DNA of 16,243 nucleotides from NCBI GenBank assembly GCA_964579415.1, contig CAZOGW010000069.1, positions 1 through 16,243 of the forward strand, written 5' to 3'. The translations under genes and the position numbers were made by a program. The stretch's first letter is position 1. Each line of letters begins with the position of its first letter. Positions 1 to 7,183 of this stretch are shown one piece after another. The DNA comes from CAZOGW01 sp964579415 (GTDB lineage: Bacteria; Actinomycetota; Acidimicrobiia; Spongiisociales; UBA5794). Below the pieces are notes generated by a model that ran no database searches, had not been told where the DNA came from, and was given only the letters and a program-made list of their open reading frames with translations.

Positions 1-33
1 CCCGATTTCCGCAACCTCGTGCAGCCGGGTTAA
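1..33 (+). CDS. 3' end of an upstream gene, probably trmD (partial)
   Basis: The first ten codons form an open frame reading PDFRNLVQPG and ending in TAA at 31-33, about 40 bases before the rplS start. In actinobacteria rplS normally follows rpsP, rimM and trmD, so tRNA (guanine-37-N1)-methyltransferase is the likely identity. That rests on gene order only; ten residues are too few to recognise a family. Confidence 0.45.
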   Translation, partial: PDFRNLVQPG

Positions 34-72
34 CATTGCGTGCTCCCCTTCTTTTTCTCGTGGAGGACCCCT

Positions 73-420
73 GTGAACACGATCGATGAGATCGAGGCCT
101 CATTCCTGCGCGACGACGTGCCCGACTTCGGCTCGGGTGACACCGTTCGCGTGAGTGTGCGCGTCGTCGAGGGCAGTCGCGAGCGCATCCAGGTGTACGA
201 AGGCGTCGTCATCGCTCGCAGCGGTGGTGGGGTCCGCGAGACCTTCACCGTGCGCAAGCTCAGCTTCGGCGTCGGCGTCGAGCGCATCTTCCCCGTGCAT
301 GCCCCGATCATCCAGTCGATCGAGGTCACCCGCCGGGGGGACGTGCGCCGCGCCAAGCTCTATTACCTGCGCGACCGCGTCGGCAAGGCCACCAAGATCA
401 AGGAAAAGCGAACCCTTTGA
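73..420 (+). CDS. rplS: 50S ribosomal protein L19
   Basis: L19 lies at the interface of the 30S and 50S subunits and is part of the 50S ribosome. The 115-residue product has the family's usual length and its conserved core: the FGSGDTVRV segment, IQVYEGVVIARSGGG, a TFTVRKLSFGVGVERIFPVH-type stretch, and the basic end RRAKLYYLRDRVGKATKIKE. A longer frame opens at GTG 40, but the start at GTG 73 is preferred. It has a clear GGAGG at 62-66 with 6 nt spacing and gives the usual N-terminus NTIDEIEASFLR. It follows a probable trmD remnant and precedes lepB by 54 nt. Confidence 0.97.
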   Translation: MNTIDEIEASFLRDDVPDFGSGDTVRVSVRVVEGSRERIQVYEGVVIARSGGGVRETFTVRKLSFGVGVERIFPVHAPIIQSIEVTRRGDVRRAKLYYLRDRVGKATKIKEKRTL

Positions 421-474
421 GCCCGGCTTCGGCCAGGCCACCGGTTGGCGCCGGCCGGCGTTAAGGTTGCCAGC

Positions 475-1224
475 GTGAGCCCTGATCCGGAGCCGACTAC
501 CCGCGAGTCCCTACGCTTGACACCCCACATGGGCCCTACGCAGGACGGCTTCCTCGATGCCGGCTCTGGCGGTGGCGGCAACGGCGAACCTCCCCACGAC
601 GACGAGGGTGACGGGCCCGAGGGGGAGGGCGGCGGTCAGAAACGCAAGCGCGACTCGTTCTGGCGCGAGCTGCCCTTCCTCATCCTCATCGCCCTCGGCA
701 TCGCCGTACTGATCAAGACGTTCGCCTTCCAGGCCTTCTACATCCCTTCGCCCTCGATGGAGGACACGCTGCGGATCAACGACCGGGTCCTGGTCAACAA
801 GCTCTCCTACCGCATCGGCGACATCGAGCGGGGTGACATCGTCGTCTTCGACGACCCCAACGGCGTTCACGAACCCGAGGCGGTCCCCGCCGCCGTGGTG
901 CGCCATCTCCTCGAGTCCGTGGGCCTGTCCACACCCGACTCGGAGGTGATCAAGCGTGTCATCGGGATCGGCGGCGACACCATCGCCATCCACGACGGAA
1001 AGGTCCACGTCAACGACCAACCCATCGACGAGCCCTACCTGCACCCGACCACGGCGATGCCCGACTTCGGGCCGGTGGTGGTCGACGAGGGCCAGATCTT
1101 CGTCATGGGTGACAACCGCAACGCCAGCCGAGACAGCCGCTTCTTCGGGACCATTCCCATCGACACGGTTATCGGGCGGGCCTTCGTCATCCTGTGGCCA
1201 CCAGCGCACTGGTCCGGGCTGTGA
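475..1224 (+). CDS. lepB: Signal peptidase I
   Basis: This is the type I leader peptidase, a membrane-anchored serine protease that removes signal peptides from secreted proteins on the outer face of the membrane. From GTG 475 the product is 249 residues. Residues 1-57 are a low-complexity Gly/Asp/Glu-rich cytoplasmic tail ending in a basic cluster KRKRD. One membrane helix follows at about 67-87. The catalytic serine is Ser94 in PSPSMEDTL and the general base is Lys160 in VIKRVIGIGGD. The box E motif GDNRNASRDSRFFG is at about 212-225. The start is uncertain: GTG 475 has an AAGG at 463-466 with 8 nt spacing, ATG 529 has no ribosome site, and TTG 445 is also in frame. In many actinobacteria rnhB comes next; here it does not. 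Confidence 0.95.
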   Translation: MSPDPEPTTRESLRLTPHMGPTQDGFLDAGSGGGGNGEPPHDDEGDGPEGEGGGQKRKRDSFWRELPFLILIALGIAVLIKTFAFQAFYIPSPSMEDTLRINDRVLVNKLSYRIGDIERGDIVVFDDPNGVHEPEAVPAAVVRHLLESVGLSTPDSEVIKRVIGIGGDTIAIHDGKVHVNDQPIDEPYLHPTTAMPDFGPVVVDEGQIFVMGDNRNASRDSRFFGTIPIDTVIGRAFVILWPPAHWSGL

Positions 1225-1293
1225 GGGTGGTTTCGCGTCGCACCCTGCCGCTACAAATGTCCCCGGTGATGTCGTCCAGTCCCGGGATTGTCG

Positions 1294-1299
1294 TATCAT
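1294..1299 (+). promoter_or_regulatory. Possible -10 element for the DUF2469 gene
   Basis: The 138-nt gap between lepB and the DUF2469 gene holds a TATCAT hexamer that fits a sigma-70 -10 box. No convincing -35 box lies 16-18 bp upstream, so this is a weak guess. I see no terminator or other structure in the gap. Confidence 0.2.
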
Positions 1300-1362
1300 C
1301 GCCAGGTCGGACCGGACCGCAGCCACGTCGGACGCCGGGACGGCAGTGAGTCAGGAGAGAGC

Positions 1363-1659
1363 ATGGGCGAAGAAGACCTAGAGCGGTACGAGACGGAGGT
1401 CGAACTCCAGATCTACAAGGAGTACCGCGACGTCCTGCCGATGTTCCGTTACGTCATCGAGACGGAGCGGCGTTTCTACCTGGCCAACGGTGTGGAGCTG
1501 AACACCCGGGACGCCGACGGCGCCACCTACTTCGAACTGGAGTTGGAGGACGCATGGGTCTGGGATATGTTCCGCCCGGCACGCTTCGTGAAGAAGGTCA
1601 AGGTGATGACCTTCCGCGACGTGAACATCGAGGAGCTGGAGCCCACCTCGCAGATCTGA
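1363..1659 (+). CDS. DUF2469 family protein (actinobacterial marker)
   Basis: This is a 98-residue soluble protein of unknown function. It belongs to the DUF2469 family, which is nearly confined to Actinobacteria and sits beside rnhB or yraN. The recognisable core is DLERYETEVELQIYKEYRDV, then VIETERRFYLANGVEL, then YFELELEDAWVWDMFRPARF, and the end FRDVNIEEL. The start ATG 1363 has AGGAGA at 1353-1358. The 3' end overlaps the proposed CTG start of yraN by four bases (CTGA), which suggests the two are translated in a coupled way. I do not assign a biochemical role. Confidence 0.93.
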   Translation: MGEEDLERYETEVELQIYKEYRDVLPMFRYVIETERRFYLANGVELNTRDADGATYFELELEDAWVWDMFRPARFVKKVKVMTFRDVNIEELEPTSQI

Positions 1660-2012
1660 CGGATCTGACCGGGCTTTCCGGTCGCCGCCTCGCCACCTTC
1701 GGCGAGGACGTCGCCTGCTCCTTTCTCACCCGCCGCGGCGCCCGCATCCTCGAGCGCAACCTCCTCGTCGGCGGTGGGGAGATCGACATCCTGGCCCGTC
1801 ACGGTGACGCCACCCTCGCCGTCGAGGTGAAGACGGTCGGGTTCGGCGCCGACGCCGCCGACCCCATCGTCCGCCTCACGCCGGACAAGATGCACCAGGT
1901 GCGCCGCCTCGCCTCGCATCTCCGCGGCCACGGCCCGGTCCGTGTCGACTTCGTAGGCGTACGCCTCATGGAAGAGGGTGTCACGATCAACTGGCGGACA
2001 GCAATCGCGTGA
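1656..2012 (+). CDS. yraN: YraN/UPF0102 family protein, PD-(D/E)XK nuclease fold, apparent CTG start
   Basis: UPF0102 proteins have a restriction-endonuclease-like fold and no settled function; the gene normally precedes comM and dprA. From CTG 1656 the product is 118 residues. Visible motifs are the N-terminal GRRLATFGEDVACSFLTRRG, then the putative active-site signature GGGEIDILARHGD followed by AVEVKT, which supplies the D and ExK residues. The start is odd. The only upstream ATG (1554) would overlap the DUF2469 gene by 106 nt and add 34 residues that look unlike the family. Between it and the conserved core no ATG, GTG or TTG exists in frame. CTG 1656 overlaps the upstream TGA as CTGA and gives a family-like N-terminus. 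A second CTG at 1665 is possible. Confidence 0.8.
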   Translation: MTDLTGLSGRRLATFGEDVACSFLTRRGARILERNLLVGGGEIDILARHGDATLAVEVKTVGFGADAADPIVRLTPDKMHQVRRLASHLRGHGPVRVDFVGVRLMEEGVTINWRTAIA

Positions 2013-2047
2013 AGTAAGTACTACGTACTACGTGATACGTGATACGT
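2013..2047 (+). repeat. Heptamer tandem tract 1 (ACTACGT/GATACGT)
   Basis: Directly after the yraN stop come two copies of ACTACGT (2020-2026, 2027-2033) and two of GATACGT (2034-2040, 2041-2047), preceded by a degenerate unit AGTAAGT at 2013-2019. The period is exactly seven. The tract ends two bases before the stop codon of the minus-strand small reading frame. It belongs to a repeat family seen at six other places in the window. Confidence 0.9.
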
Positions 2048-2049
2048 CC

Positions 2050-2163
2050 TCATCCAAAGAAGCCCCAGGCGATGAAGGCCAGGGTCAGGGCTACGAACCC
2101 CACGACGAGGGCGATGTCCAGTGTGGAGGCGTCGCGCCGCTTGCGGAACGGGTTCATGCCCAT
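2050..2163 (-). CDS. Possible 37-residue single-pass membrane microprotein
   Basis: This minus-strand frame runs from ATG at 2163-2161 to TGA at 2052-2050. It would encode a basic N-terminus (MNPFRKRRD) followed by one hydrophobic helix (about residues 15-36: LDIALVVGFVALTLAFIAWG) and the end FFG. The positive-then-hydrophobic pattern is that of a small inner-membrane protein with its N-terminus inside. There is no Shine-Dalgarno, but TACCAT lies 12 to 7 nt before the ATG with CCGACA 16 bp further up, which suits a leaderless promoter. The gene would diverge from the crotonase-type gene. I recognise no family, and a chance frame cannot be excluded at this length. A second in-frame ATG at 2157 would remove two residues. 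Confidence 0.45.
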   Translation of the reverse strand: MGMNPFRKRRDASTLDIALVVGFVALTLAFIAWGFFG

Positions 2164-2169
2164 ACGGTG

Positions 2170-2175
2170 ATGGTA
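2170..2175 (-). promoter_or_regulatory. Possible leaderless -10 element for the small membrane ORF
   Basis: Read on the minus strand, TACCAT occupies positions -12 to -7 relative to the ATG, with CCGACA (four of six matches to TTGACA) 16 bp upstream at 2197-2192. Transcription would begin at or next to the start codon. Confidence 0.3.
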
Positions 2176-2221
2176 GGTGGCGCGGTTACGCTGTCGGCCG
2201 TGTTCCCCCTGGGGAGGTTCT

Positions 2222-3001
2222 GTGGGTGTGCTGCGCATCATTGACGACGGGCCGGTGCGGCGCGCCGTCATCGACCGGCCCGGAACCCGCAACGCCATCC
2301 CCCCGGACGGCTGGGTCGAGCTGACGGCGGCCCTGGCCGACTTCGAGGCGTCGACGCAGCGGGTGCTGGTGCTCACCGGGGAGGGGGGCGATTTCTGCTC
2401 CGGCGCCGACCTGGGGGAGGCAGTCGACACCGGCTTCGGGACCCCGGCGCAGAACGTGGAATGGATGCGCCCGGTGGGGGAGGCGGCCACCGCCCTGCAC
2501 CGGGTCTCCAAGCCGACGATCGCCGCCGTCGACGGTGTCGCCGTCGGGGCCGGGATGAACCTGGCCCTCGGCTGCGACATCGTGATCGCCACCGACAGGG
2601 TGCGGTTCTCGGAGATCTTCGTGAGGCGGGGCCTCACCATGGACTTCGGCGGCACCTGGCTGCTGCCCCGCATCGTCGGCACCGCCAAGGCACGCGACAT
2701 CGCCCTCACCGGGCGCATCGTGGAGGCCGAAGAGGCGCTCGCCATCGGTCTGGTGAGCCGCCTGGTCGCCCCCGCCGACCTGGACACCGCCACCACTGAG
2801 GTCGCTTCGCAGCTAATGGAGGGCGCGCCCCTGGCGCAGCGGTTCCTCAAGGTCGCCCTCGACCGCTCCCTCGACATGACGTTCGAACAGGCCATCGCCT
2901 TCGAGACCCAGACCCAGGCCCTCCTCCTCGCCTCCAAGGACGTCGCCGAAGCACTGGCCGCTTTCAAGGAGAAGCGCTCCGCCGACTTCCGGGGCGCCTG
3001 A
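2222..3001 (+). CDS. Enoyl-CoA hydratase/isomerase (crotonase) family protein
   Basis: Crotonase-fold enzymes act on acyl-CoA thioesters (hydration, isomerisation, hydrolysis) in the cytoplasm. The 259-residue product has the usual family length. It shows the N-terminal RPGTRNAIPPDG, the first oxyanion loop FCSGADL (about 58-64), the second oxyanion segment VDGVAVGAGMNLALGCDI (about 103-120), and RRGLTMDFGGTWLLPRIVG (about 135-153). The latter resembles the PaaG-like isomerase group. Against classical enoyl-CoA hydratase, the first catalytic Glu is replaced by Asn113, and Glu131 is offset by two residues from the second. Asp141 is conserved as in PaaG-like enzymes. Starts GTG 2222 and GTG 2228 are both possible after GGGGAGG at 2211-2217. 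A MarR-like gene follows by 17 nt. The substrate is unknown. Confidence 0.9.
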   Translation: MGVLRIIDDGPVRRAVIDRPGTRNAIPPDGWVELTAALADFEASTQRVLVLTGEGGDFCSGADLGEAVDTGFGTPAQNVEWMRPVGEAATALHRVSKPTIAAVDGVAVGAGMNLALGCDIVIATDRVRFSEIFVRRGLTMDFGGTWLLPRIVGTAKARDIALTGRIVEAEEALAIGLVSRLVAPADLDTATTEVASQLMEGAPLAQRFLKVALDRSLDMTFEQAIAFETQTQALLLASKDVAEALAAFKEKRSADFRGA

Positions 3002-3018
3002 TCAACAACGGAGGAGAC

Positions 3019-3453
3019 ATGCCCGAAGGGACACCGCCCGAGGCCCGACCCATCGGGTATTGGGTGAAGCTGCTCGACCGGCTCATCGACCGGTCGTTCG
3101 ACGAGACGCTGGGCGGCGAGGGCCTCACCCGCCGCCACTGGCAGGTACTCAACGTGATGCGGGCCGCGCCGACCGACCAAGACGGGATCGACGCCGCCGT
3201 GGCTCCATTCCTCGACGGGCCGGAGGCGTCCACCGGCCACGTCGTCGCCGAGCTTGTGGGACGCGACTGGGTCTCGCGGACCGGAGAGGTGCTGTCGCTC
3301 ACCGACACCGGACGCCTGGCTCTCGCCGACCTGCATGAGACTGTGTCGGCGAACCGGGCCCGCATCGCCGAGGGCCTGAGCGAGGACGAGTACGTCACCA
3401 CGGTGCGCACCCTGGCCCGGATGTGCCACAACCTCGGCCACGCCGACGCCTGA
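3019..3453 (+). CDS. MarR-like winged-helix transcriptional regulator
   Basis: This 144-residue protein has the size and layout of MarR-family repressors: an N-terminal dimerisation helix (about 11-31), a helix-turn-helix region beginning at GLTRRHWQVLNVMRAA (about 35-50), a second helix with a polar face (about 70-82), the wing VSRTGEVLSLTDTGR (about 85-99) and a C-terminal helix. The wing motif SLTDTGR is typical of MarR proteins. A strong GGAGGA lies at 3010-3015 before ATG 3019. It follows the crotonase gene by 17 nt, so it probably regulates that unit, but no clear palindromic operator was found upstream. The ligand is unknown. Confidence 0.75.
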   Translation: MPEGTPPEARPIGYWVKLLDRLIDRSFDETLGGEGLTRRHWQVLNVMRAAPTDQDGIDAAVAPFLDGPEASTGHVVAELVGRDWVSRTGEVLSLTDTGRLALADLHETVSANRARIAEGLSEDEYVTTVRTLARMCHNLGHADA

Positions 3454-3469
3454 GCGGATCCCCGTGAAC

Positions 3470-3495
3470 CCGGCGGTCCGGGTCCGAACCGCCGG
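3470..3495 (+). terminator. GC-rich hairpin after the MarR-like gene
   Basis: CCGGCGGT at 3470-3477 and ACCGCCGG at 3488-3495 form a perfect 8-bp stem with a 10-nt loop, 16 nt after the stop codon. No T tract follows directly. It could terminate the crotonase-MarR unit, or form part of the comM upstream region. Confidence 0.45.
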
Positions 3496-3531
3496 TGAAT
3501 ACTGGCTACTCTTCTTGTCATACCTTGGCGA

Positions 3532-3537
3532 TATGTT
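3532..3537 (+). promoter_or_regulatory. Possible leaderless -10 element for comM
   Basis: TATGTT lies 12 to 7 nt before the comM ATG, and no Shine-Dalgarno precedes that ATG. The -35 region at the expected distance is not convincing. Confidence 0.3.
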
Positions 3538-3543
3538 GCGATC

Positions 3544-5016
3544 ATGTTCGCTTCCATCACCTCCGTTGCCCTTGTCGGCGTGGAGCCGAGGCCGGTCCGT
3601 GTCGAGGTCCATCTCGGCGGCGCCAAGGACGCCTTCTCCATCGTCGGCCTGCCCGATACGGCGGTTCGCGAGGCCAAGGACAGGGTGAGGGCGGCGCTGG
3701 TATCCAACGGGTACGACTTTCCCCTGCGACGCATCACCGTCAACCTCTCGCCCGCCGACCTACCCAAGGCAGGCTCCGCTTATGACCTGCCCATCGCCCT
3801 CGCCCTGATCCAGGCGTCCGAACAAGTCCCTCGGCCGTTCGTCGATGCCGTCGCCCTCGGTGAACTGGCACTGGACGGTGCCGTCCGGCCCGTAGTCGGG
3901 GCACTCGCCGCCGCGCTGGTGGCCCGTGTGCAGGGGACGCGCTGCATCCTGCCGCCCGGCGCCGCCGGGAGCGTCTCGCTTGCAGGCCACGAAGACGTGG
4001 TCGTCGCCGGCACGCTCGCCGAGGCGGTCTCCGCCGCTTGCGGCGACGACACCGGCCGTGGGGTGCCGCCGGCTCCTCCGCCGAGGAGGTCGTCGCTCGA
4101 CCTGGCCGAGGTGCGCGGCCAGCCCCGGGCCCGGCGCGCCCTCGAGATCGCCGCCGCCGGCGGCCACCACCTGTGGATGAAGGGGCCACCAGGGTCGGGC
4201 AAGACGATGTTGGCCCGCTGCCTACCCACCCTGCTGCCACCGCTGGACGGCGACGCCGTCCTCGACGTGGCGCTGGCGTGGAGCGCCGCCGGGCTCGACC
4301 GCGCCGGCGACGCCACCCCACCGTTCCGCTCGCCCCACCACTCCGCCACCCTGGCCGCCATGGTCGGTGGCGGCAGCGGCACCCCCGTTCCCGGCGAAGT
4401 GACCCTCGCCGACCACGGAGTCCTGTTCCTCGATGAGCTGGGAGAGTTCCCCGTCGGCATCCTCGACGCCCTGCGCCAGCCGGTCGAGGACGGTTCCATC
4501 GTCATCGCCCGCAAGGGGAGCGCCATGCGCTTCCCCTCCCGGTTCCAGCTCGTCGCCGCCACCAACCCGTGCCCCTGCGGCTACGGCATGATGGACAACC
4601 TCACCAACTGCGAGTGCAGCCAAGCGGCCAAGGCCCGCTACCGCCGTCGATTCTCGGGCCCGCTCCTCGACCGCTTCGACCTGCGCATCGACGTACCCCG
4701 CCTCGAGCCCGAGGACCTCGCCGGGCCGCCCGGCGAGTCCAGCGCCGAGGTCCGCGCCCGCATCGGCGCCGCCCGCAAGCGGCAGCAGGCACGGGGCAAG
4801 CTCAACCGCCTCCTCAGCCGGGCCGAGCTAGACAGCCTCGACTTCGCCCCGGCGGCCGACGCCCGCCTGCTGCGTGTAGTTCGCGACCTCAGGTTGACGG
4901 CGCGGGGCTGGGACCGGCTGCGGCGGGTTGCGGTCACGATTGCCGACCTCAACGAGTCGTCCGCGGTGGGCGAGGGGCATGTCGCCGAGGCGCTGACGCT
5001 GAGGAGCGCATCGTGA
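3544..5016 (+). CDS. comM: YifB/ComM family AAA+ ATPase (Mg chelatase-like)
   Basis: ComM is a hexameric helicase that promotes branch migration during natural transformation in Gram-negative bacteria; actinobacterial homologues usually sit beside dprA. The 490-residue protein has the family length. An N-terminal Lon-like domain covers about 1-165 (VGLPDTAVREAKDRVRAA, then LPKAGSAYDLPIALA). The Walker A motif is GPPGSGKT at 214-221. Further motifs are SPHHSAT at about 263-269, Walker B VLFLDELGEF at about 293-302, and a cysteine-rich stretch ATNPCPCGY...NCEC at about 339-358. The sensor/arginine region LLDRFDLRIDV is at about 374-384. The start ATG 3544 lacks a ribosome site. The stop overlaps the dprA start by GTGA. 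Confidence 0.97.
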   Translation: MFASITSVALVGVEPRPVRVEVHLGGAKDAFSIVGLPDTAVREAKDRVRAALVSNGYDFPLRRITVNLSPADLPKAGSAYDLPIALALIQASEQVPRPFVDAVALGELALDGAVRPVVGALAAALVARVQGTRCILPPGAAGSVSLAGHEDVVVAGTLAEAVSAACGDDTGRGVPPAPPPRRSSLDLAEVRGQPRARRALEIAAAGGHHLWMKGPPGSGKTMLARCLPTLLPPLDGDAVLDVALAWSAAGLDRAGDATPPFRSPHHSATLAAMVGGGSGTPVPGEVTLADHGVLFLDELGEFPVGILDALRQPVEDGSIVIARKGSAMRFPSRFQLVAATNPCPCGYGMMDNLTNCECSQAAKARYRRRFSGPLLDRFDLRIDVPRLEPEDLAGPPGESSAEVRARIGAARKRQQARGKLNRLLSRAELDSLDFAPAADARLLRVVRDLRLTARGWDRLRRVAVTIADLNESSAVGEGHVAEALTLRSAS

Positions 5017-5918
5017 CCGCCGATATCGACGACGTCCGCCTCCAGCTCGCCTTCGCCGGGCTCCACCCCGACCGCTCCAGGCGCCTCATCGACGACCACG
5101 GGCACGCCGGTGCGTTGCGCCGGCTGGTCAAGGGAGGCGTCGAGGACGCCGGGCGCAGCGCCGAGGCAGCCGCCGTCGACGCCACCGAGCGGCGCCATCA
5201 ACTGGCCGCCCTCGGCCTCACCGCGATAGTCCGCGGCGGCGCCGGCTACCCGGAACGGCTCGCCGACCTTCCCGACGCCCCCGACCTGCTCTTCGTGCGG
5301 GGGGCGGCACCGGACATGCCCACCGTGGCCGTGGTCGGCACCCGCCGCTGCACCGCCTACGGAAGGGCGCTCGCCCGCGAATACGGCCAGGTGGTGGCCG
5401 AAGCCGGCTGGTGCCTGGTGAGCGGCCTGGCCCGGGGCATCGACGGCGCCGCCCACGAGGGCACCGTCGTCGCCTCCGGCGCCGGGGTGGCGGTGCTCGG
5501 CAGCGGCCTCGACGTCCTCTACCCGGCCGAGCACCGGGACCTGGCCTCCGACCTGGTGGACCGCGGCGGCGCCGTGATCTCCGAGTACCCGCCGGGCACA
5601 ATCCCCGAGCCGTGGCGGTTCCCGCCCCGCAACCGGATCATCTCGGGCATGGCCGACGCCGTGGTCGTCGTCGAGGCGGCGGTGAAAGGCGGTGCCCTCA
5701 TCACCGCCGGCTACGCCCTCAGCCACGGTCGGCCCGTGTTCGCCGTCCCCGGCGACGTCCGCCGCGCCACGTCGGAAGGCTGCAACCTCCTCATCCGCGA
5801 CGGCGCCCACCCCGTCCTCGGCCCCGAGGATCTCATCGAAGAGCTGACCTTCGTGCTCGGGCTGCCGGTCCCGCCTCCCCCGGGAGGCGTCACATTCGGG
5901 GAAGGCGGCGACACCTGA
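5013..5918 (+). CDS. dprA: DNA-processing protein DprA (Smf)
   Basis: DprA binds incoming single-stranded DNA during transformation and loads RecA onto it. The product is 301 residues. An N-terminal helical region (about 1-75) is followed by the Rossmann-type DprA domain: VAVVGTRRCTAYGR (105-118), SGLARGIDGAAHEGT (137-151), VLGSGLDVLYPAEH (161-174), ISEYPPG (189-195), FPPRNRIISGMADAVVVVEA (203-222), KGGALITAGYALSHGRPVFA (225-244), and SEGCNLLIRDGAHPV (254-268). The C-terminal winged helix seen in some homologues is missing or very short. The start is GTG 5013 with GAGGAG at 5001-5006, overlapping the comM stop (GTGA), so comM and dprA are translationally coupled. No other competence genes are in view. 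Confidence 0.97.
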   Translation: MTADIDDVRLQLAFAGLHPDRSRRLIDDHGHAGALRRLVKGGVEDAGRSAEAAAVDATERRHQLAALGLTAIVRGGAGYPERLADLPDAPDLLFVRGAAPDMPTVAVVGTRRCTAYGRALAREYGQVVAEAGWCLVSGLARGIDGAAHEGTVVASGAGVAVLGSGLDVLYPAEHRDLASDLVDRGGAVISEYPPGTIPEPWRFPPRNRIISGMADAVVVVEAAVKGGALITAGYALSHGRPVFAVPGDVRRATSEGCNLLIRDGAHPVLGPEDLIEELTFVLGLPVPPPPGGVTFGEGGDT

Positions 5919-5968
5919 TGGTGGCAGACCTCGGGGCACCGCGTCTACCGTGCGGCTGGGAAGGAACC

Positions 5969-7183
5969 ATGGACACAACCGTCGCCGTTTTGGGGGCGCT
6001 GGACACGAAAGGCGCCGAGATCGCCTTCGTGTGCGACGCCATACGCGCCGCCGGGACCGCCACCCTGGTGATCGACACCGGCGTGGTGGGGGAGCCCGAC
6101 TTCACGCCGGACATCGCCGCCTCCGAGGTCGCCGCCGCCGGCGGAGTCCCGCTCGGGGAGTTGCGAGGTCGCGCCGATCGCGGCGAGGCCATCGAGGTGA
6201 TGGCGAAGGGCGCCGCCGCCGTCGCCGCCCGACTCCACGCCGAGGGCCGCATCGACGGGATCCTCGCCATGGGCGGCTCGGCGGGCACCGCGGTGGGGAC
6301 GGCGGCGATGCGGGCGCTGCCCGTCGGGTTCCCCAAGCTGATGGTGAGCACGGTGGCCTCGGGCGACACCGGACCTTACGTGGGTATCACCGACGTCACC
6401 ATGATGCCGTCGGTGGTTGACGTCGCCGGCGTCAACGTCATCAGCGCCCGTATCTTCACCAATGCCGCCGCCGCCATCGCCGGGATGGTGCAGGCGACCG
6501 TCCCCCGGGTCGACGCACGACCGCTCATCGGCGCCACAATGTTCGGCAACACCACGCCCCTGGTCGACCGGTGCCGCGCCACCCTCGACGAGGCGGGCTT
6601 CGAGACGCTGGTGTTCCACGCCACCGGCACCGGAGGCCGCACCATGGAGGCACTCGTCGCCCAGGGCCTCATCGACGCGGTGCTCGACGTCTCGCCGACC
6701 GAGTGGGCCGACGAGTTGGTGGGCGGGGTCCTCACCGCCGGCCCCACCCGCATGGAGGCGGCATCGGCCCGGGGAATACCCCAGGTGGTCATCCCCGGCT
6801 GCCTCGACATGGTCAACTTCTGGGCGCGGGAGACGGTACCGGAGCGGTTCGCCGACCGGCTCCTGTACGTGTGGAACCCCAACATCACCCTGATGCGCAC
6901 CACCCCGGAGGAGAACGCCGAGCTGGGCCGCATCCTGGCCGAGAAGACCAACGCCTCCTCGGGCCCGGTGGTGTTCATCCTTCCCCACGGAGGGCTGTCC
7001 ATGCTCGACGCCCCCGGCAAGGAGTTCTGGTGGCCCGAGGCCGACCGGGCCCTCTTTGAAGCCATCCGCCGCCACGCCCGGCCGGGCACCGAGATCGTTG
7101 ACCTGGAGGGGAACGTCAACGACGACGAGGTGGCCGACACCGCCACGGCCAGGCTGCTGGCCCTGCTCACGGAGGTCGTGTAG
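5969..7183 (+). CDS. UPF0261 / Tm-1-like ATP-binding domain protein
   Basis: UPF0261 proteins are homologous to the N-terminal domain of tomato Tm-1, which binds ATP and blocks tobamovirus replication; the bacterial role is not established. The product is 404 residues. Recognisable parts are the N-terminal VLGALDTKGAEIAFV (7-21), the glycine-rich MGGSAGTAVGTAAMRALPVG (101-120), LMVSTVASGDTGPYVGITDV (124-143), IGATMFGNTTP (187-197), ATGTGGRTMEAL (218-229), IPGCLDMVNFW (275-285), WNPNITLMRTTPEE (302-315), and the end VFILPHGGLSMLDAPGKEFW (335-354). ATG 5969 with AAGGAA at 5961-5966 is preferred because it gives the family N-terminus. ATG 5918, overlapping the dprA stop, is in frame and would add 17 residues. 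The stop abuts the next ATG with no gap. Confidence 0.93.
   Translation: MDTTVAVLGALDTKGAEIAFVCDAIRAAGTATLVIDTGVVGEPDFTPDIAASEVAAAGGVPLGELRGRADRGEAIEVMAKGAAAVAARLHAEGRIDGILAMGGSAGTAVGTAAMRALPVGFPKLMVSTVASGDTGPYVGITDVTMMPSVVDVAGVNVISARIFTNAAAAIAGMVQATVPRVDARPLIGATMFGNTTPLVDRCRATLDEAGFETLVFHATGTGGRTMEALVAQGLIDAVLDVSPTEWADELVGGVLTAGPTRMEAASARGIPQVVIPGCLDMVNFWARETVPERFADRLLYVWNPNITLMRTTPEENAELGRILAEKTNASSGPVVFILPHGGLSMLDAPGKEFWWPEADRALFEAIRRHARPGTEIVDLEGNVNDDEVADTATARLLALLTEVV

Noticed and set aside
1554..1655. A longer yraN starting at ATG 1554
   Set aside because: It would overlap DUF2469 by 106 nt and add residues that do not look like the family N-terminus.
3500..3523. A possible decayed heptamer tract upstream of comM (TAC triplets at 3500, 3507 and 3521, multiples of seven apart)
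   Set aside because: Only the TAC triplets match; the rest of each unit differs and the 3514 position is missing.
2053..3612. Long minus-strand open frame antisense to the crotonase and MarR-like genes
   Set aside because: It is a by-product of high GC codon use opposite real genes; only its last 37 codons lie outside them and are treated separately.
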